Of a stretch of DNA of 35,982 nucleotides, positions 1-8,022 are shown one piece after another. The translations under genes and the position numbers were made by a program. The notes beneath the pieces are model-generated. The model was given only the letters and a program-made list of their open reading frames with translations, made no database searches and was not told the DNA's origin. Origin of the DNA: Streptomyces bobili. GTDB taxonomy: Bacteria; Actinomycetota; Actinomycetes; Streptomycetales; Streptomycetaceae. Within the stretch, counting starts at the first letter, position 1. Each line of letters starts with the position of its first letter. Location: the NCBI RefSeq assembly GCF_002154575.1, contig NZ_MUBA01000177.1:1-35982 (forward strand). Direction: 5' to 3'.

Positions 1-413
1 CGTACCCGCTGTACGGCCCGCCCGCGCCCCACCCCCTTCTCTCCCGCCTGGACCCGGCCCTCGGGCCCCGGCTGCTGGCCCTCGGCTGCGACCTGGTGTG
101 GGCGACGACCTGGGGCGAGGACGCGAACACGGTCGTCGGCCCGTGGCTGGGCCTGCCGCCGCTGCCGGTGCTGGACCCGCAGGACGACCCGCCCGCCCCC
201 GGCGTCCACTGGAAGACGCGGCCCGTGCTGTCCCGGGCGGCGGGCCGCCCCTTCGTCTGGCTCGACGACGAGATCACCCCCGCCGACCGGGAGTACGTCG
301 ACGCCGGCCACCCGGCCCCGGCACTGCTGCACCGGGTCGATGCTCAGCGGGGCCTGACGCGGGAGGACTTCGAGACGGTGCGGACCTGGCTGTCACGACG
401 GCCGCTCACGTGA
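1..413 (+). CDS. HAD-domain hypothetical protein, 5'-truncated by the window edge
   Basis: The open frame is already running at base 3 and stops at 411-413, so only the C-terminal 136 residues or so are present. The visible part carries LVWATTWGEDAN, then LPVLD, an HWKTRPVL stretch and an FVWLDDE motif. This pattern is that of the HAD domain found in Swiss-Army-Knife RNA-repair-type proteins, common as stand-alone hypotheticals in Streptomyces; the FVWLDDE acidic pair would be the metal-binding Asp of HAD motif IV. The N-terminal nucleophile DxD lies outside the window. The substrate is unknown. GTG at 96 is an internal codon and not the start. Confidence 0.6.
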   Translation, partial: YPLYGPPAPHPLLSRLDPALGPRLLALGCDLVWATTWGEDANTVVGPWLGLPPLPVLDPQDDPPAPGVHWKTRPVLSRAAGRPFVWLDDEITPADREYVDAGHPAPALLHRVDAQRGLTREDFETVRTWLSRRPLT

Positions 414-512
414 AGTCGTACCCGCCGACGTCGGTGCTCCGGACGTGTCCGGGGCGCTGGTAGAGGGCGTTGCTCGGTGAGCACGTCGTCGGACGGGGAG
501 GACACGGCCGGG

Positions 513-1121
513 TCACCTGATCTCCACGCTGCCGCAGACGAAGGTCGTTCCGCGGAGGAACTCCGGGGTGACGCGCACCCCGGTCAGGTGCTCGGCCAGC
601 GCGAACGCGGCCGGTCCGGAGAGGTCCTCCGCGGTGTCGGAGGTCTCCGCCCAGAACTGGAAGCCGACGCGGTGCATGGCCTCCAGGTGTTCGTCGGGGG
701 TCGTTCCCGAGCGGTGGTCGGGGACTCCGGGCTCGAAACCGAGCCGCTTCGTCCCGTTCTCGGCCCAGAGGAACGAGCTGACGCCGTTGACGTTGACGAA
801 GTGCGAGACCCAGCGGGTGCCGACGGATGCCGGCAAGGCCGTCTCCTCGTCGATGCCGAGGTAGCCGTGGGGCTCGATCAGCAACGTCCAGTCCCGGATC
901 GCCGCCATGGCGATCAGCTGCCGGGCGGGGTCCGGCTCCAGCAGCTCGAAGGCGGCCTCGACGATCTCCTCCACCCCTGTCAGCGCCGGTTCTTCCCGGC
1001 CCTGGAGCCGCCGAAGAATCCCGGCGGGCGCCAGATCTCGCACCAGGGTGAGGCAGTACGCCTGCGCGAGCTCGGGGAAGCCGTCCCCGAACCACGTGTA
1101 GTCGGCGGTGGTCGCAGTCAT
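513..1121 (-). CDS. DUF6461 family protein
   Basis: This encodes 202 residues from ATG 1121. A GAGG Shine-Dalgarno-like stretch lies about 9 bases upstream, and the family-typical start TADYTWF follows directly. A further upstream ATG at 1151 is in frame, but it would add a tail unlike the family. The conserved pattern YTWF..G.PELAQAYCLTLVRD, then RDWTLLIEPHGYLG, then ISHF/VSHFVNVNG with FLWAENG, then LAEHLTGVRVTPEFL matches DUF6461, a soluble family of unknown function that often occurs in several copies in Streptomyces genomes. No signal peptide or membrane segment is visible. It is divergent from the methyltransferase at 1214. Family assignment is good; function is unknown. Confidence 0.75.
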   Translation of the reverse strand: MTATTADYTWFGDGFPELAQAYCLTLVRDLAPAGILRRLQGREEPALTGVEEIVEAAFELLEPDPARQLIAMAAIRDWTLLIEPHGYLGIDEETALPASVGTRWVSHFVNVNGVSSFLWAENGTKRLGFEPGVPDHRSGTTPDEHLEAMHRVGFQFWAETSDTAEDLSGPAAFALAEHLTGVRVTPEFLRGTTFVCGSVEIR

Positions 1122-1213
1122 GCCGGAGATCCTCGCCGAGACCACTGACACCGGTGACCGGTGGCCGTGAGCAGCCGGTCGTACGGGCGCGACCCGGACC
1201 CTACGCTCGCCCC

Positions 1214-2017
1214 ATGGCTGACGACTGTTTCGGGCATCCGCGCCTGGCCGCGCTCTACGACCCGCTCGACCCCGACCGCGGCGATCTCGACGCGTACGTC
1301 CGGATGGCGGGGGAGTTCGGGGCGCGCCGGGTACTGGACATCGGCTGCGGGACAGGGGTGTTCGCGCTCCTGCTGGCGCGTCGCGGGATCGAGGTCGTCG
1401 GCGTCGACCCCGCCCGCGCGTCCATCGACGTGGCCCGCGGCAAGCCCGGCGCCGAACGGGTGCGCTGGATCCACGGCGATGCGACTACCCTGCCGCCGTT
1501 GCGGGTCGACCTGGCGACCATGACGGCGAACGTCGCCCAGGCCATCGCCGATCCACAGGCCTGGCAGGAGACGCTGCGAGGCGCTCACGCCGCGCTCCGT
1601 CCCGGCGGACACCTGGTCTTCGAGACCCGGGATCCGGCCGGGCGGGCCTGGGAGGAGTGGAACCGTGCGGCGTCGTACGGCGTGACGGACGTCCCCGGTG
1701 TCGGCGCCGTCGAGAGCTGGGTCGAGCTGACCGACGTGAGCGGGCCGCTGGTGACGTTCCGTTGGACGTACGTGTTCCCCGCGGACGGGCAGGTGCTGAC
1801 CTCGGACTCCACACTGCGCTTCCGCGAGCGGCAGGAGGTCGAGGCCGAGCTGGCCGCGCAGGGGTATGAGGTGGAGGACGTACGCGACGCTCCCGACCGG
1901 CCGGGCAGGGAGCTGGTGTTCGTCGCACGACGTCCCTGGGACGGGCCGCCGTTGGGCTGTCCTGTCCCAGACAACTGTGGGCAGGGTGAGGCTCTGACCT
2001 GGGGTGCCTATGGTTGA
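1214..2017 (+). CDS. class I SAM-dependent methyltransferase
   Basis: This encodes 267 residues from ATG 1214 (MADDCFGHPRLAALYD). The longer frame from 1154 adds a non-family arginine-rich tail. A Rossmann SAM-binding motif I is present (RVLDIGCGTGVFALLLA, about residues 39-55), followed by VVGVDPA (acidic end of beta-2), WIHGDATTLPP (motif II region) and ALRPGGHLVFETRDP (post-motif). These identify the Methyltransf_25/11 group, small-molecule type; the acceptor is unknown. The final 20 or so residues (after FVARRPW) are odd and Gly-rich and may be read-through into non-homologous sequence. The gene sits between DUF6461 and a broken HAD gene, so operon context does not help. Confidence 0.8.
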   Translation: MADDCFGHPRLAALYDPLDPDRGDLDAYVRMAGEFGARRVLDIGCGTGVFALLLARRGIEVVGVDPARASIDVARGKPGAERVRWIHGDATTLPPLRVDLATMTANVAQAIADPQAWQETLRGAHAALRPGGHLVFETRDPAGRAWEEWNRAASYGVTDVPGVGAVESWVELTDVSGPLVTFRWTYVFPADGQVLTSDSTLRFRERQEVEAELAAQGYEVEDVRDAPDRPGRELVFVARRPWDGPPLGCPVPDNCGQGEALTWGAYG

Positions 2018-2047
2018 GTGGGACGGCAGGGCGGTCGGGGTCCCGCT

Positions 2048-2286
2048 CAACTGACGCGAGCCGTCGAACAAGCGCTGGAGCTCCCCGGGGTCCCCGCCGA
2101 GCGGGCCGTGTTCGTCGGCGCGACACCGTGTGGGACACGCGGGCGGGCAGCCGGGCCGGGGTGCGCTGCCTGGGCGTCCAGTGCGGCAGGATCCCGCGCG
2201 GCGATCTGGAGGAAGCGGGTGCGGAGGCGGTCTACGACGACCCCGCCCCGCGTTGCCGGTCACCCAGGGTGACAGCTCCTGGGTGA
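2048..2286 (+). pseudogene. HAD-family hydrolase remnant, frameshifted
   Basis: Two frames together spell the C-terminal part of a HAD-IA hydrolase. The first frame reads VEQALELPGVPAERAVFVG. The second resumes as DTVWDTRAGSRAGVRCLGVQ, then GRIPRGDLEEAGAEAVYDDPA. In an intact HAD protein these join as AVFVGDTVWD, the motif IV aspartates. The junction at about 2122-2126 needs removal of two bases (or insertion of one) to restore the frame. The N-terminal half with the DxD nucleophile is absent upstream, where the methyltransferase lies. It is therefore a decayed fragment with no catalytic site. Confidence 0.7.
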
Positions 2287-2351
2287 CGCGGAACACACAC
2301 AGGACGGCATGCGCGGGGAACACCGATCGGTTTCACCGTGCTGAACCAGGC

Positions 2352-3311
2352 ATGAGCACTGCACAGCACAAGATCGGCTCGGGCTTCGGCGCCGAGAGCA
2401 CGGCCGACGACGTCCTCCAGGGCATCGACCTCACGGGGAAGCTCGCCATCGTCACCGGCGGCTACTCGGGTCTCGGGCTGGAGACGACACGCGCCCTGAC
2501 GAAGGCGGGCGCCCGCGTGGTCGTCCCGGCCCGCCGCCCGGACGCCGCCCGGGAGGCGCTCGCCGGGATCGACGGCGTCGAACTGGACGAACTGGACCTC
2601 GGCGACCTGGAGAGCGTGCGCGGCTTCGCCGAGCGGTTCCTCGCCTCCGGCCGGACCGTGGACTTCGTCATCGACAACGCCGGGATCATGGCCACCCCGG
2701 GGACGCGGGTCGGACCCGGCTGGGAGGCCCAGTTCGCCACGAATCACCTGGGTCACTTCGCCCTGGTGAACCGCCTGTGGCCGGCGATCGAGCCCGGTGG
2801 CGCCCGCGTCGTCTCCTCCTCCTCGCGCGGCCACCACTGGTCCGGCATCCGCTGGGACGACGTCCAGTGGCGCCACGGCTACGACAAGTGGCAGGCGTAC
2901 GGACAGTCCAAGACGGCGAACGTGCTGTTCGCCGTGCACCTGGACAAGCTCGGCCGGGACGCCGGCGTACGGGCCTTCTCGCCCCACCCCGGTGACATCA
3001 TGACCCCGCTGCAGCGCCACCTTCCCAAGGAGGAGATGATCGCGGCCGGCTGGATCGACGAGAACGGCAACGCCCTGAACCCCGAGCTCCTCAAGACCCC
3101 GGAGCAGGGCGCGGCCACCCAGGTGTGGGCGGCGACCTCCCCCCAGCTGGACGGCCTGGGCGGCCTGTACCTGGAGGACTGCGACGTCGCCGAGCCCGCC
3201 CTGGCGGACGGCGAGACGGGCGTGAAGGACTGGGCGATCGATCCCGAACAGGCCGCGCGCCTGTGGGAGTTCTCGGCGGAGCTCACGGGCGTCAACGCCT
3301 TCGCCGCCTAG
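2352..3311 (+). CDS. short-chain dehydrogenase/reductase (SDR), oxidoreductase
   Basis: This encodes 319 residues from ATG 2352 (MSTAQHKIGSGFGAEST). The longer open frame from 2130 only reads through the HAD remnant. The NAD(P)-binding motif TGGYSGLG is near residue 36, DNAGIM (NNAG equivalent) follows at about 113, the catalytic Ser lies in VVSSSSRGHH, and the YGQSK catalytic Tyr/Lys pair is followed by TANVLFAVHLDKL. This arrangement matches WW-oxidoreductase/retinol-dehydrogenase-like SDRs, cytoplasmic NADP-dependent enzymes whose substrate cannot be read from sequence. PARRPD after the second beta strand suggests NADP preference. It appears to be a single-gene unit. Confidence 0.85.
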   Translation: MSTAQHKIGSGFGAESTADDVLQGIDLTGKLAIVTGGYSGLGLETTRALTKAGARVVVPARRPDAAREALAGIDGVELDELDLGDLESVRGFAERFLASGRTVDFVIDNAGIMATPGTRVGPGWEAQFATNHLGHFALVNRLWPAIEPGGARVVSSSSRGHHWSGIRWDDVQWRHGYDKWQAYGQSKTANVLFAVHLDKLGRDAGVRAFSPHPGDIMTPLQRHLPKEEMIAAGWIDENGNALNPELLKTPEQGAATQVWAATSPQLDGLGGLYLEDCDVAEPALADGETGVKDWAIDPEQAARLWEFSAELTGVNAFAA

Positions 3312-3399
3312 GACGCGCCGAGTTCCCTGGGCCCGTACAGCACTTCGCAGGGTCCTCCGCCGGAGGGGCGCTGGAAATGCTGCTCGGTGGGGGCCCTGC

Positions 3400-3576
3400 T
3401 CAGGGCGGGTCACGGCGTCGCATGCAGGAACATCCGATCGCGCGGATACGCGAGCGGGACCAGCGAGGCTCGTCGACCAGCCGGACTGCAGTCCCCTCCA
3501 GCGCGGCCACCGTGTGCAGTCGCCCGTCGAACCGGAACCCATCACCCGCTCGCAGCAACCGCGGACGCGACGGCAT
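3400..3576 (-). pseudogene. TnsB-like transposase, N-terminal fragment
   Basis: Reading leftward from ATG 3576, MPSRPRLLRAGDGFRFDGRLH, then TVAALEGTAVRLVDE, matches the small N-terminal domain of the Mu/TnsB-like integrase that follows tnsA in actinobacterial Tn7-like heteromeric transposons. Similarity ends near 3464; the remaining codons to the stop at 3400 look unrelated, and the DDE catalytic core is missing entirely. It is co-directional with the tnsA relic and continuous with it in frame. The call rests on recognition of the family pattern and on position after tnsA. Confidence 0.5.
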
Positions 3577-4375
3577 CCCCGCTCTTTCCCGCACCGCGCC
3601 GAGCCGGACCTGCGAGCCCGCCGACAACAGCCCGGCCTCCAGATCCACCGCCAGAACCCGGCGCCAGAGCAGATGGAACAGCACCGGCAGCACCGCGATC
3701 TGACCACCCACCCGCAGGGCCCCGGCCAGCAACCCACCGCCGTCGGCGAACACCTCCACCAAGCGGGCAGCGACCTCCTGGTGGAGGTGTTCGCGGATGC
3801 CGGTAACCGGCCAGCCACCGCACGTTCGCCATCAGCACCGCATCCGGCGTTCCCATCCGCACGAAGTCCCAGCCCACCGACTGGCAGGCTGCCGCCGTCA
3901 CGGCGAACTTCGCCGCGTGATCCGGCCCGATCCGCTCGTCCGGACGCACGTCCACTACCAAGCCCGTCCCGTCAGCACGGCGGACGAAGAAATCCGGCGT
4001 ATGCCGCACCAGCTTCCCGCCCGCCCCGGCCCACGACAGCCGAAACGGCTGCGAGGCCATGCCCGTCACCAGCGGATCGAAGTCCAGCAGTATCAAGTGG
4101 TCGCGCTCCAGCCACGACTCATAGCCCACATGCCCGCCGCAGGTCGCCGACCAGTACCAGCCGCACCAGTTCCCCTGACCACGAAAAGCCGGGAACCGAC
4201 GCTCAGGCCGCACCGACTCGAACCGGACCGGCCACAGGCGTCCCAAGGCTTCCCGCTCACGGATGCCGGCCGCGCCGACGTACTCCGGCTCGACGTCCTC
4301 CGCCGGCACCTCGCGCACATCCATCCGGGCCTCCGGTACGACGCCGACCAGCCACTTCGACCGAAGAAGCGCCAT
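3577..4375 (-). pseudogene. TnsA-like transposase endonuclease subunit, frameshifted
   Basis: From ATG 4375 the frame encodes a TnsA-type endonuclease: VGYESWLERDHLILLDFDP (catalytic Glu region), KLVRHTPDFFVRR (catalytic Asp) and GLVVDVRP (the usual Lys of the D-x-K pair is replaced or shifted), then VGWDFVRMG and MANVRWLAGYRHPR. After YRHPR, near 3785, the frame breaks. The family C-terminus continues one frame away as HQEVAARLVEVFADGGGLLA and VLPVLFHLLWRRVLAVDLEAG. A single-base event restores it. In Tn7-like systems TnsA nicks the 5' ends of the excising transposon. Both the frameshift and the truncated tnsB downstream say the element is dead. Confidence 0.7.
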
Positions 4376-4383
4376 GACCGCAA

Positions 4384-4486
4384 TACCTACACAAGACCGG
4401 AACTCTCCAGAACTTGCCTACACATGACCGGGACCCAGCCGCACACGCCTACAGAAGAGCGGGAATGCCTACACATCGCAGAGACA
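4384..4486. repeat. transposon end with four putative TnsB-binding repeats
   Basis: Just outside the tnsA start lie four copies of a 19-base motif of the form TGCCTACACATGACCGGGA: at 4384, 4415, 4446 and 4466 (spacing 31, 31 and 20). Each keeps the CCTACA core and three of four keep a following G/C patch. Tn7-type ends carry several spaced TnsB sites in exactly this position beside tnsA. Read on the minus strand, a TGT lies at 4486-4484 close to the outermost repeat and could be the transposon terminus. The opposite end was not found. Confidence 0.55.
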
Positions 4487-4532
4487 GGACAGCCGTTGGG
4501 CGGATCGGGTGGTCCTCGGCGTGGCGTGGCGC

Positions 4533-4560
4533 ACTTTTGCAAGCAGGTGCTTGCAAAAGT
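4533..4560. promoter_or_regulatory. perfect 28-bp palindrome, candidate operator of the XRE gene
   Basis: ACTTTTGCAAGCA and TGCTTGCAAAAGT form perfect 13-base arms around GG. The right arm contains TTGCAA, which could serve as a -35 box, and the site lies 27 bases before the ATG of the HTH gene at 4587. A dimeric HTH protein binding here would block the promoter, so autoregulation is the likely reading. Confidence 0.6.
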
Positions 4561-4586
4561 TAGCGGGGGTGGGGCACTGTGGAGGC

Positions 4587-5039
4587 ATGGCATCGCTCAA
4601 CGTCGGCAATCTCGGTGAGTACCTGCGCGAGCAGCGGCGGAACGCCCAGCTCTCGCTGCGGCAGCTCGCCGACGCCGCCGGGGTGTCCAATCCGTACCTG
4701 AGCCAGATCGAGCGAGGGCTGCGCAAGCCGAGCGCGGAGGTGCTGCAGCAGGTCGCCAAGGCGCTGCGGATCTCCGCCGAGACGTTGTACGTCCGGGCCG
4801 GCATCCTCGATGCCGAGCGCGACCGCGACGACGTCGAGACGCGGGCCGTCGTCCTCGCCGATCCCACGCTGACCGAGCAGCAGAAGCAGGTGCTGCTCCA
4901 GATCTACGAGTCCTTCCGCAAGGAGAACGGGTTCGTGGGCGGCGACGGCGCGGTGGACGTCCAGCGCGGTGCGGACGCCGTACCCGGCACCCGCACGGCC
5001 GGCGGCACCGACGCCGATCCGCAGCAGACGGCCGGTTGA
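4587..5039 (+). CDS. XRE-family helix-turn-helix transcriptional regulator
   Basis: This encodes 150 residues from ATG 4587, with GGAGG immediately upstream (spacing is short, one base). An N-terminal HTH_3 domain covers residues 8-70: LGEYLREQRRNAQLSLRQLA, then DAAGVSNPYLSQIERGLRKP with the recognition helix NPYLSQIERG, then LQQVAKALRISAETLYVRAG. The middle (PTLTEQQKQVLLQIYESFRKE) is a short helical segment, and the tail is disordered and Gly/Ala/Asp-rich. The domain arrangement fits a family conserved in Streptomyces. The perfect palindrome upstream suggests autorepression. The HBHA-like gene starts 101 bases downstream on the same strand and may be co-transcribed. Confidence 0.85.
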   Translation: MASLNVGNLGEYLREQRRNAQLSLRQLADAAGVSNPYLSQIERGLRKPSAEVLQQVAKALRISAETLYVRAGILDAERDRDDVETRAVVLADPTLTEQQKQVLLQIYESFRKENGFVGGDGAVDVQRGADAVPGTRTAGGTDADPQQTAG

Positions 5040-5140
5040 CCGGACCAGGGGACCGGCCGCCCGACTGCGGACCCGCACCAACCGACATCGACGAACACGA
5101 CGACGAACGCGACGAACGCGAATACGGGAGGACCATCACC

Positions 5141-5812
5141 ATGGCCATCAGCGACGACCTGCGCAAGACCTTCAGCGACCCCACCCCCCTCTACTTCGCC
5201 GCCGGCACCGCCGACCTGGCTCTCCAGCAGGCGAAGAAGGTGCCGGGCCTGGTGGAGCAGCTGCGTACGGAGGCGCCCGCCCGCTTCGAGGCCGTCCGCA
5301 ACACCGACCCGAAGGTCGTCCAGGAGCGGGCCGCCACCCGTGCCAAGGAGGCCGGCGTGAAGGCGAAGGAGGCGCAGGAGACTCTCCAGACGAAGGTCAA
5401 CGAGTTCATCGCCTCCCTCGACGGCGACATCAAGAAGCTCGGCACCACGCTCGACGCCGACCTGAAGAAGATCGGTGAGTCCGCCCAGGACATCGCGCTG
5501 CGCAGCGTCGGCGTCGCGGCCGAGTACGCCGTCAAGGCCCGTGAGACCTACGAGAAGGTCGCCGAGCACGGCGAGCAGGCCGTGAAGACCTGGCGCGGCG
5601 AGGCCGCCGAGGACATCGAGGAACTGGCCATCGCCGTCGAGGGCAGGGACGAGCCCGCGGCCGGGCCGGTCGCGGTCAAGGACGAGCCGGTAGCGGCCAA
5701 GGACGAGCCGAAGCCCGCCGCGGCCGACGCCGAGGCGAAGAAGGCCCCGGCCAAGAAGGCTCCGGCCGCCCGCAAGACCACCGCGAAGAAGACGACGCCC
5801 CCGGCCAAGTGA
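5141..5812 (+). CDS. heparin-binding hemagglutinin (HBHA)-like coiled-coil protein
   Basis: This encodes 223 residues from ATG 5141, with an ideal GGGAGGA site 8 bases upstream; the in-frame extension to 5036 is not needed. MAISDDLRKTFSDPTPLYFA, then AGTADLALQQAKKVPGLVEQ, is the typical start of actinobacterial HBHA-like proteins. A long charged helical segment follows (about residues 45-150, many E/K/A heptads). The tail is Lys/Ala/Pro-rich with KKAPAKKAPAARKTTAKKTT. In mycobacteria the Lys-rich tail binds heparan sulfate or lipid bodies; in Streptomyces the role is not established. There is no signal peptide. A strong hairpin terminator follows at 5852. Confidence 0.8.
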   Translation: MAISDDLRKTFSDPTPLYFAAGTADLALQQAKKVPGLVEQLRTEAPARFEAVRNTDPKVVQERAATRAKEAGVKAKEAQETLQTKVNEFIASLDGDIKKLGTTLDADLKKIGESAQDIALRSVGVAAEYAVKARETYEKVAEHGEQAVKTWRGEAAEDIEELAIAVEGRDEPAAGPVAVKDEPVAAKDEPKPAAADAEAKKAPAKKAPAARKTTAKKTTPPAK

Positions 5813-5851
5813 GACCGGCGGGGGACACGCGGTACGGATCAGGAAACGGCG

Positions 5852-5884
5852 ACGGGCCGGGCACTCGTTGAGTGCCCGGCCCGT
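5852..5884 (+). terminator. hairpin terminator after the HBHA-like gene
   Basis: The arms ACGGGCCGGGCACT and AGTGCCCGGCCCGT are perfectly complementary (14 bp) around a 5-base loop CGTTG. The hairpin begins 40 bases after the stop codon. It has only a short T run, as is usual in Streptomyces. Confidence 0.8.
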
Positions 5885-5967
5885 TGTACGGGTAGGGCGA
5901 GCGCGGTTGCGGGTACGGTGACCGCGTAAGGACGAGCCATGTCGTGCCGAGTCGGGTGGTGGACGTA

Positions 5968-6312
5968 GTGCTGATGGAAGGTTTCGCGGGGTTCATGTCT
6001 CTGCTGAGCCTGGCCCTGATCGTGTTCAGCGGCTTCGCTCTGTTCGACGCGGCCATCCGCCGCGAGGACGGCTTCCGGGCCGCGGACAAGAAGACCAAGC
6101 CGTTCTGGCTGATCGTTCTCGGGATCGCCTTCGTGGTGAGCCTGATCTTTCCCGTCCTGTCGTTCCTGCCCATCATCGGCCTGATCGCGAGCATCGTGTA
6201 CATGGTCGACGTCCGGCCGGCCCTGCGCTCCCTGCCGGGCGGCGGACGCAGCAGCAGAGGCGGCGGCTCCAGCAGCGACGGGCCGTACGGGCCGTACAAC
6301 GGCGGCCGGTAG
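5968..6312 (+). CDS. DUF2516 family membrane protein
   Basis: This encodes 114 residues if started at GTG 5968 (VLMEGFAGFMSLLSLALIVF). GTG 5944 and ATG 5974 are in-frame alternatives, and a GGTGG stretch favours 5968/5974. There are two or three membrane segments: residues 5-24, about 48-66 (FWLIVLGIAFVVSLIFPVL) and 68-82. A conserved loop FALFDAAIRREDGFRAADKK, then TKPFWL, and a VYMVDVRPALR motif mark DUF2516. The C-terminus is a low-complexity Gly/Ser/Arg tail ending DGPYGPYNGGR. Function is unknown. It is the usual partner, in Streptomyces, of the upstream XRE/HBHA pair, but a terminator separates them here. Confidence 0.75.
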   Translation: MLMEGFAGFMSLLSLALIVFSGFALFDAAIRREDGFRAADKKTKPFWLIVLGIAFVVSLIFPVLSFLPIIGLIASIVYMVDVRPALRSLPGGGRSSRGGGSSSDGPYGPYNGGR

Positions 6313-6339
6313 CCCCCCGCCCGTCGGGCCAGGGAGCTT

Positions 6340-7707
6340 TTACGGCACCCGGTCCAGCAGGACCACCGCCACGTCGTCCGTCAGCTCGCCGCCGTTCAGG
6401 TCGCGCACCTCGTTGACCGCGGCCCGCAGCAGATCCTCGCCGCTCAGGCCGGCCGCGAGCTGGCGGCGGATCATCTCCACCATGCCGTCCTGGCCCAGCC
6501 GCTCCCGGCCCGCGCCGACGCGGCCCTCTATCAGCCCGTCGGTGTAGAGCATCAGGCTCCACTCGGCACCCAGCTCGACCTGCATCCGCGGCCAGCGGGC
6601 GCCCGGCAGCAGCCCCAGCGCCGGGCCGTTGTTGTCGTACGGCAACAGCCGGGCCGGCCGGTCGGGGCGGGCGATCAGCGGCGCCGGATGCCCGGCCAGG
6701 CAGAGGCCGGCCCGCCGGCCGTCGGGTGCGATGTCCACCGTGCACAGTGTCGCGAAGATCTCGTCGTCGTCGCGCTCGTGCTCCAGCACCTGCTGGAGCG
6801 TGTTCAGCAACTGGTCACCGCAGAGCCCGGCCAGCGTCAGCGCCCGCCAGGCGATCCTCAGCTCCACGCCGAGCGCCGCCTCGTCCGGGCCGTGCCCGCA
6901 GACGTCGCCGATCATCGCGTGGACCGTGCCGTCCGGAGTGCGGACGGTGTCGTAGAAGTCGCCGCCGAGCAGCGCGCGTGAGCGGCCGGGGCGGTAGCGG
7001 GCGGCGAAGCGCAGCGGGGAGCCCTCCAGCAGGGGTGTCGGCAGCAGACCGCGCTCCAGACGGGCGTTCTCCTGCGCGCGCAGCCTGCCCTCGGCGAGCC
7101 GCCGCTCGGCGGTGTCCGACCGCTTGCGCTCGACGGCGTACCGGATGGCGCGGCTCAGCAGCCGTCCGTCCAGCTCGTCGCGGAACAGGTAGTCCTGGGC
7201 GCCGACACGCACCGCCTCCGTGCCGCGTTCGGCGTCACCGGAGGCGGTGAGCGCGAGCACGGCGTGCCGGGGTGCCAGCTCCAGGACATGCCGGAGTACG
7301 GCCAGCTCGTCGTCGTCGGCGGCGCGGCCGGGGGCGGGCAGGGCGAGGTCCAGCAGGATGCAGTGGACGTCGTCGGTGAGCAGTCGCTCGGCCTCGGTGA
7401 GGTTGCGGGCGGTGCGCATGCGGATCGGCTTGCCGGCCGAGTCGAGCAGGTCGGGCACGATCGGGGCGGCCGTGGGGTCGTCCTCGATCAGCAGCAGGGT
7501 GAGGTTGGCGTGGGCGGCGGTCACGTCGTGGGGGACGCCGTCGCCGGGCGTGGCGTTGTTCCCGGCCGTCGCGTCGTTGCGATCGTCGGTCCGGTCGTCC
7601 GTGCGCCGGGTCCCTTCCGTGAGGGGACCCTCGCCTGCGGGCGCGGCCTGCGCCTGACCACACTCCACGGCCGGGATCGCTCTCTGCCGCGGTACGGGTA
7701 CGGGCAT
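6340..7707 (-). CDS. response regulator receiver fused to PP2C-type serine phosphatase
   Basis: This encodes 455 residues from ATG 7707, preceded by GGAAGGA; ATG/GTG codons further out only add low-complexity sequence. Residues 1-65 are a disordered leader. The receiver domain starts LTLLLIEDD (about 70-78); HCILLDLALP carries the phospho-acceptor Asp120 and VLALTAS holds the switch residue. A short coiled linker (VERKRSDTAERRLAEGRLRA) leads into a SpoIIE-type PP2C domain with LLGGDFYD, MIGDVCGHGPDEA, CLAGHPAPL, LMLYTDGLIEGR and ELTDDVAVVLL, so the metal-binding Asp residues are intact. Such proteins dephosphorylate anti-anti-sigma factors in partner-switching pathways. The cognate kinase or anti-sigma partner is not beside it. 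Confidence 0.88.
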   Translation of the reverse strand: MPVPVPRQRAIPAVECGQAQAAPAGEGPLTEGTRRTDDRTDDRNDATAGNNATPGDGVPHDVTAAHANLTLLLIEDDPTAAPIVPDLLDSAGKPIRMRTARNLTEAERLLTDDVHCILLDLALPAPGRAADDDELAVLRHVLELAPRHAVLALTASGDAERGTEAVRVGAQDYLFRDELDGRLLSRAIRYAVERKRSDTAERRLAEGRLRAQENARLERGLLPTPLLEGSPLRFAARYRPGRSRALLGGDFYDTVRTPDGTVHAMIGDVCGHGPDEAALGVELRIAWRALTLAGLCGDQLLNTLQQVLEHERDDDEIFATLCTVDIAPDGRRAGLCLAGHPAPLIARPDRPARLLPYDNNGPALGLLPGARWPRMQVELGAEWSLMLYTDGLIEGRVGAGRERLGQDGMVEMIRRQLAAGLSGEDLLRAAVNEVRDLNGGELTDDVAVVLLDRVP

Positions 7708-8022
7708 CGTGTTGGGTTCCTTCCCTCCCCCCGAGGGCATGGCGGGGACGAGGGACCTCGACCCACCGACGGGGACCATAGCGGCAGAAGGCGCCGCAGC
7801 GGAATGGTGTACGGCGCGTCGCTTGATCTCTCGCCAGTGTCATATGCCGCGATCCGTACCGCAGTTGGGCAGGGCGGTACGGGGGCCGGGATGACGAAGG
7901 TCACGTCCCCACCGGGTTTGGCGGCAGGGGGCCGTGCCGTGCGTCACGTGGCCCTGGTCACGCGGGCGGTACGAGGGATTCGGTGACCGTCCGCCGCCGT
8001 GTTCGGGCACCCACCCGGTGTC

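Noticed and set aside
3514..4377. Plus-strand frame of 287 codons
   Set aside because: It is a shadow of the tnsA relic, rich in Pro/Arg/His, with no recognisable motif.
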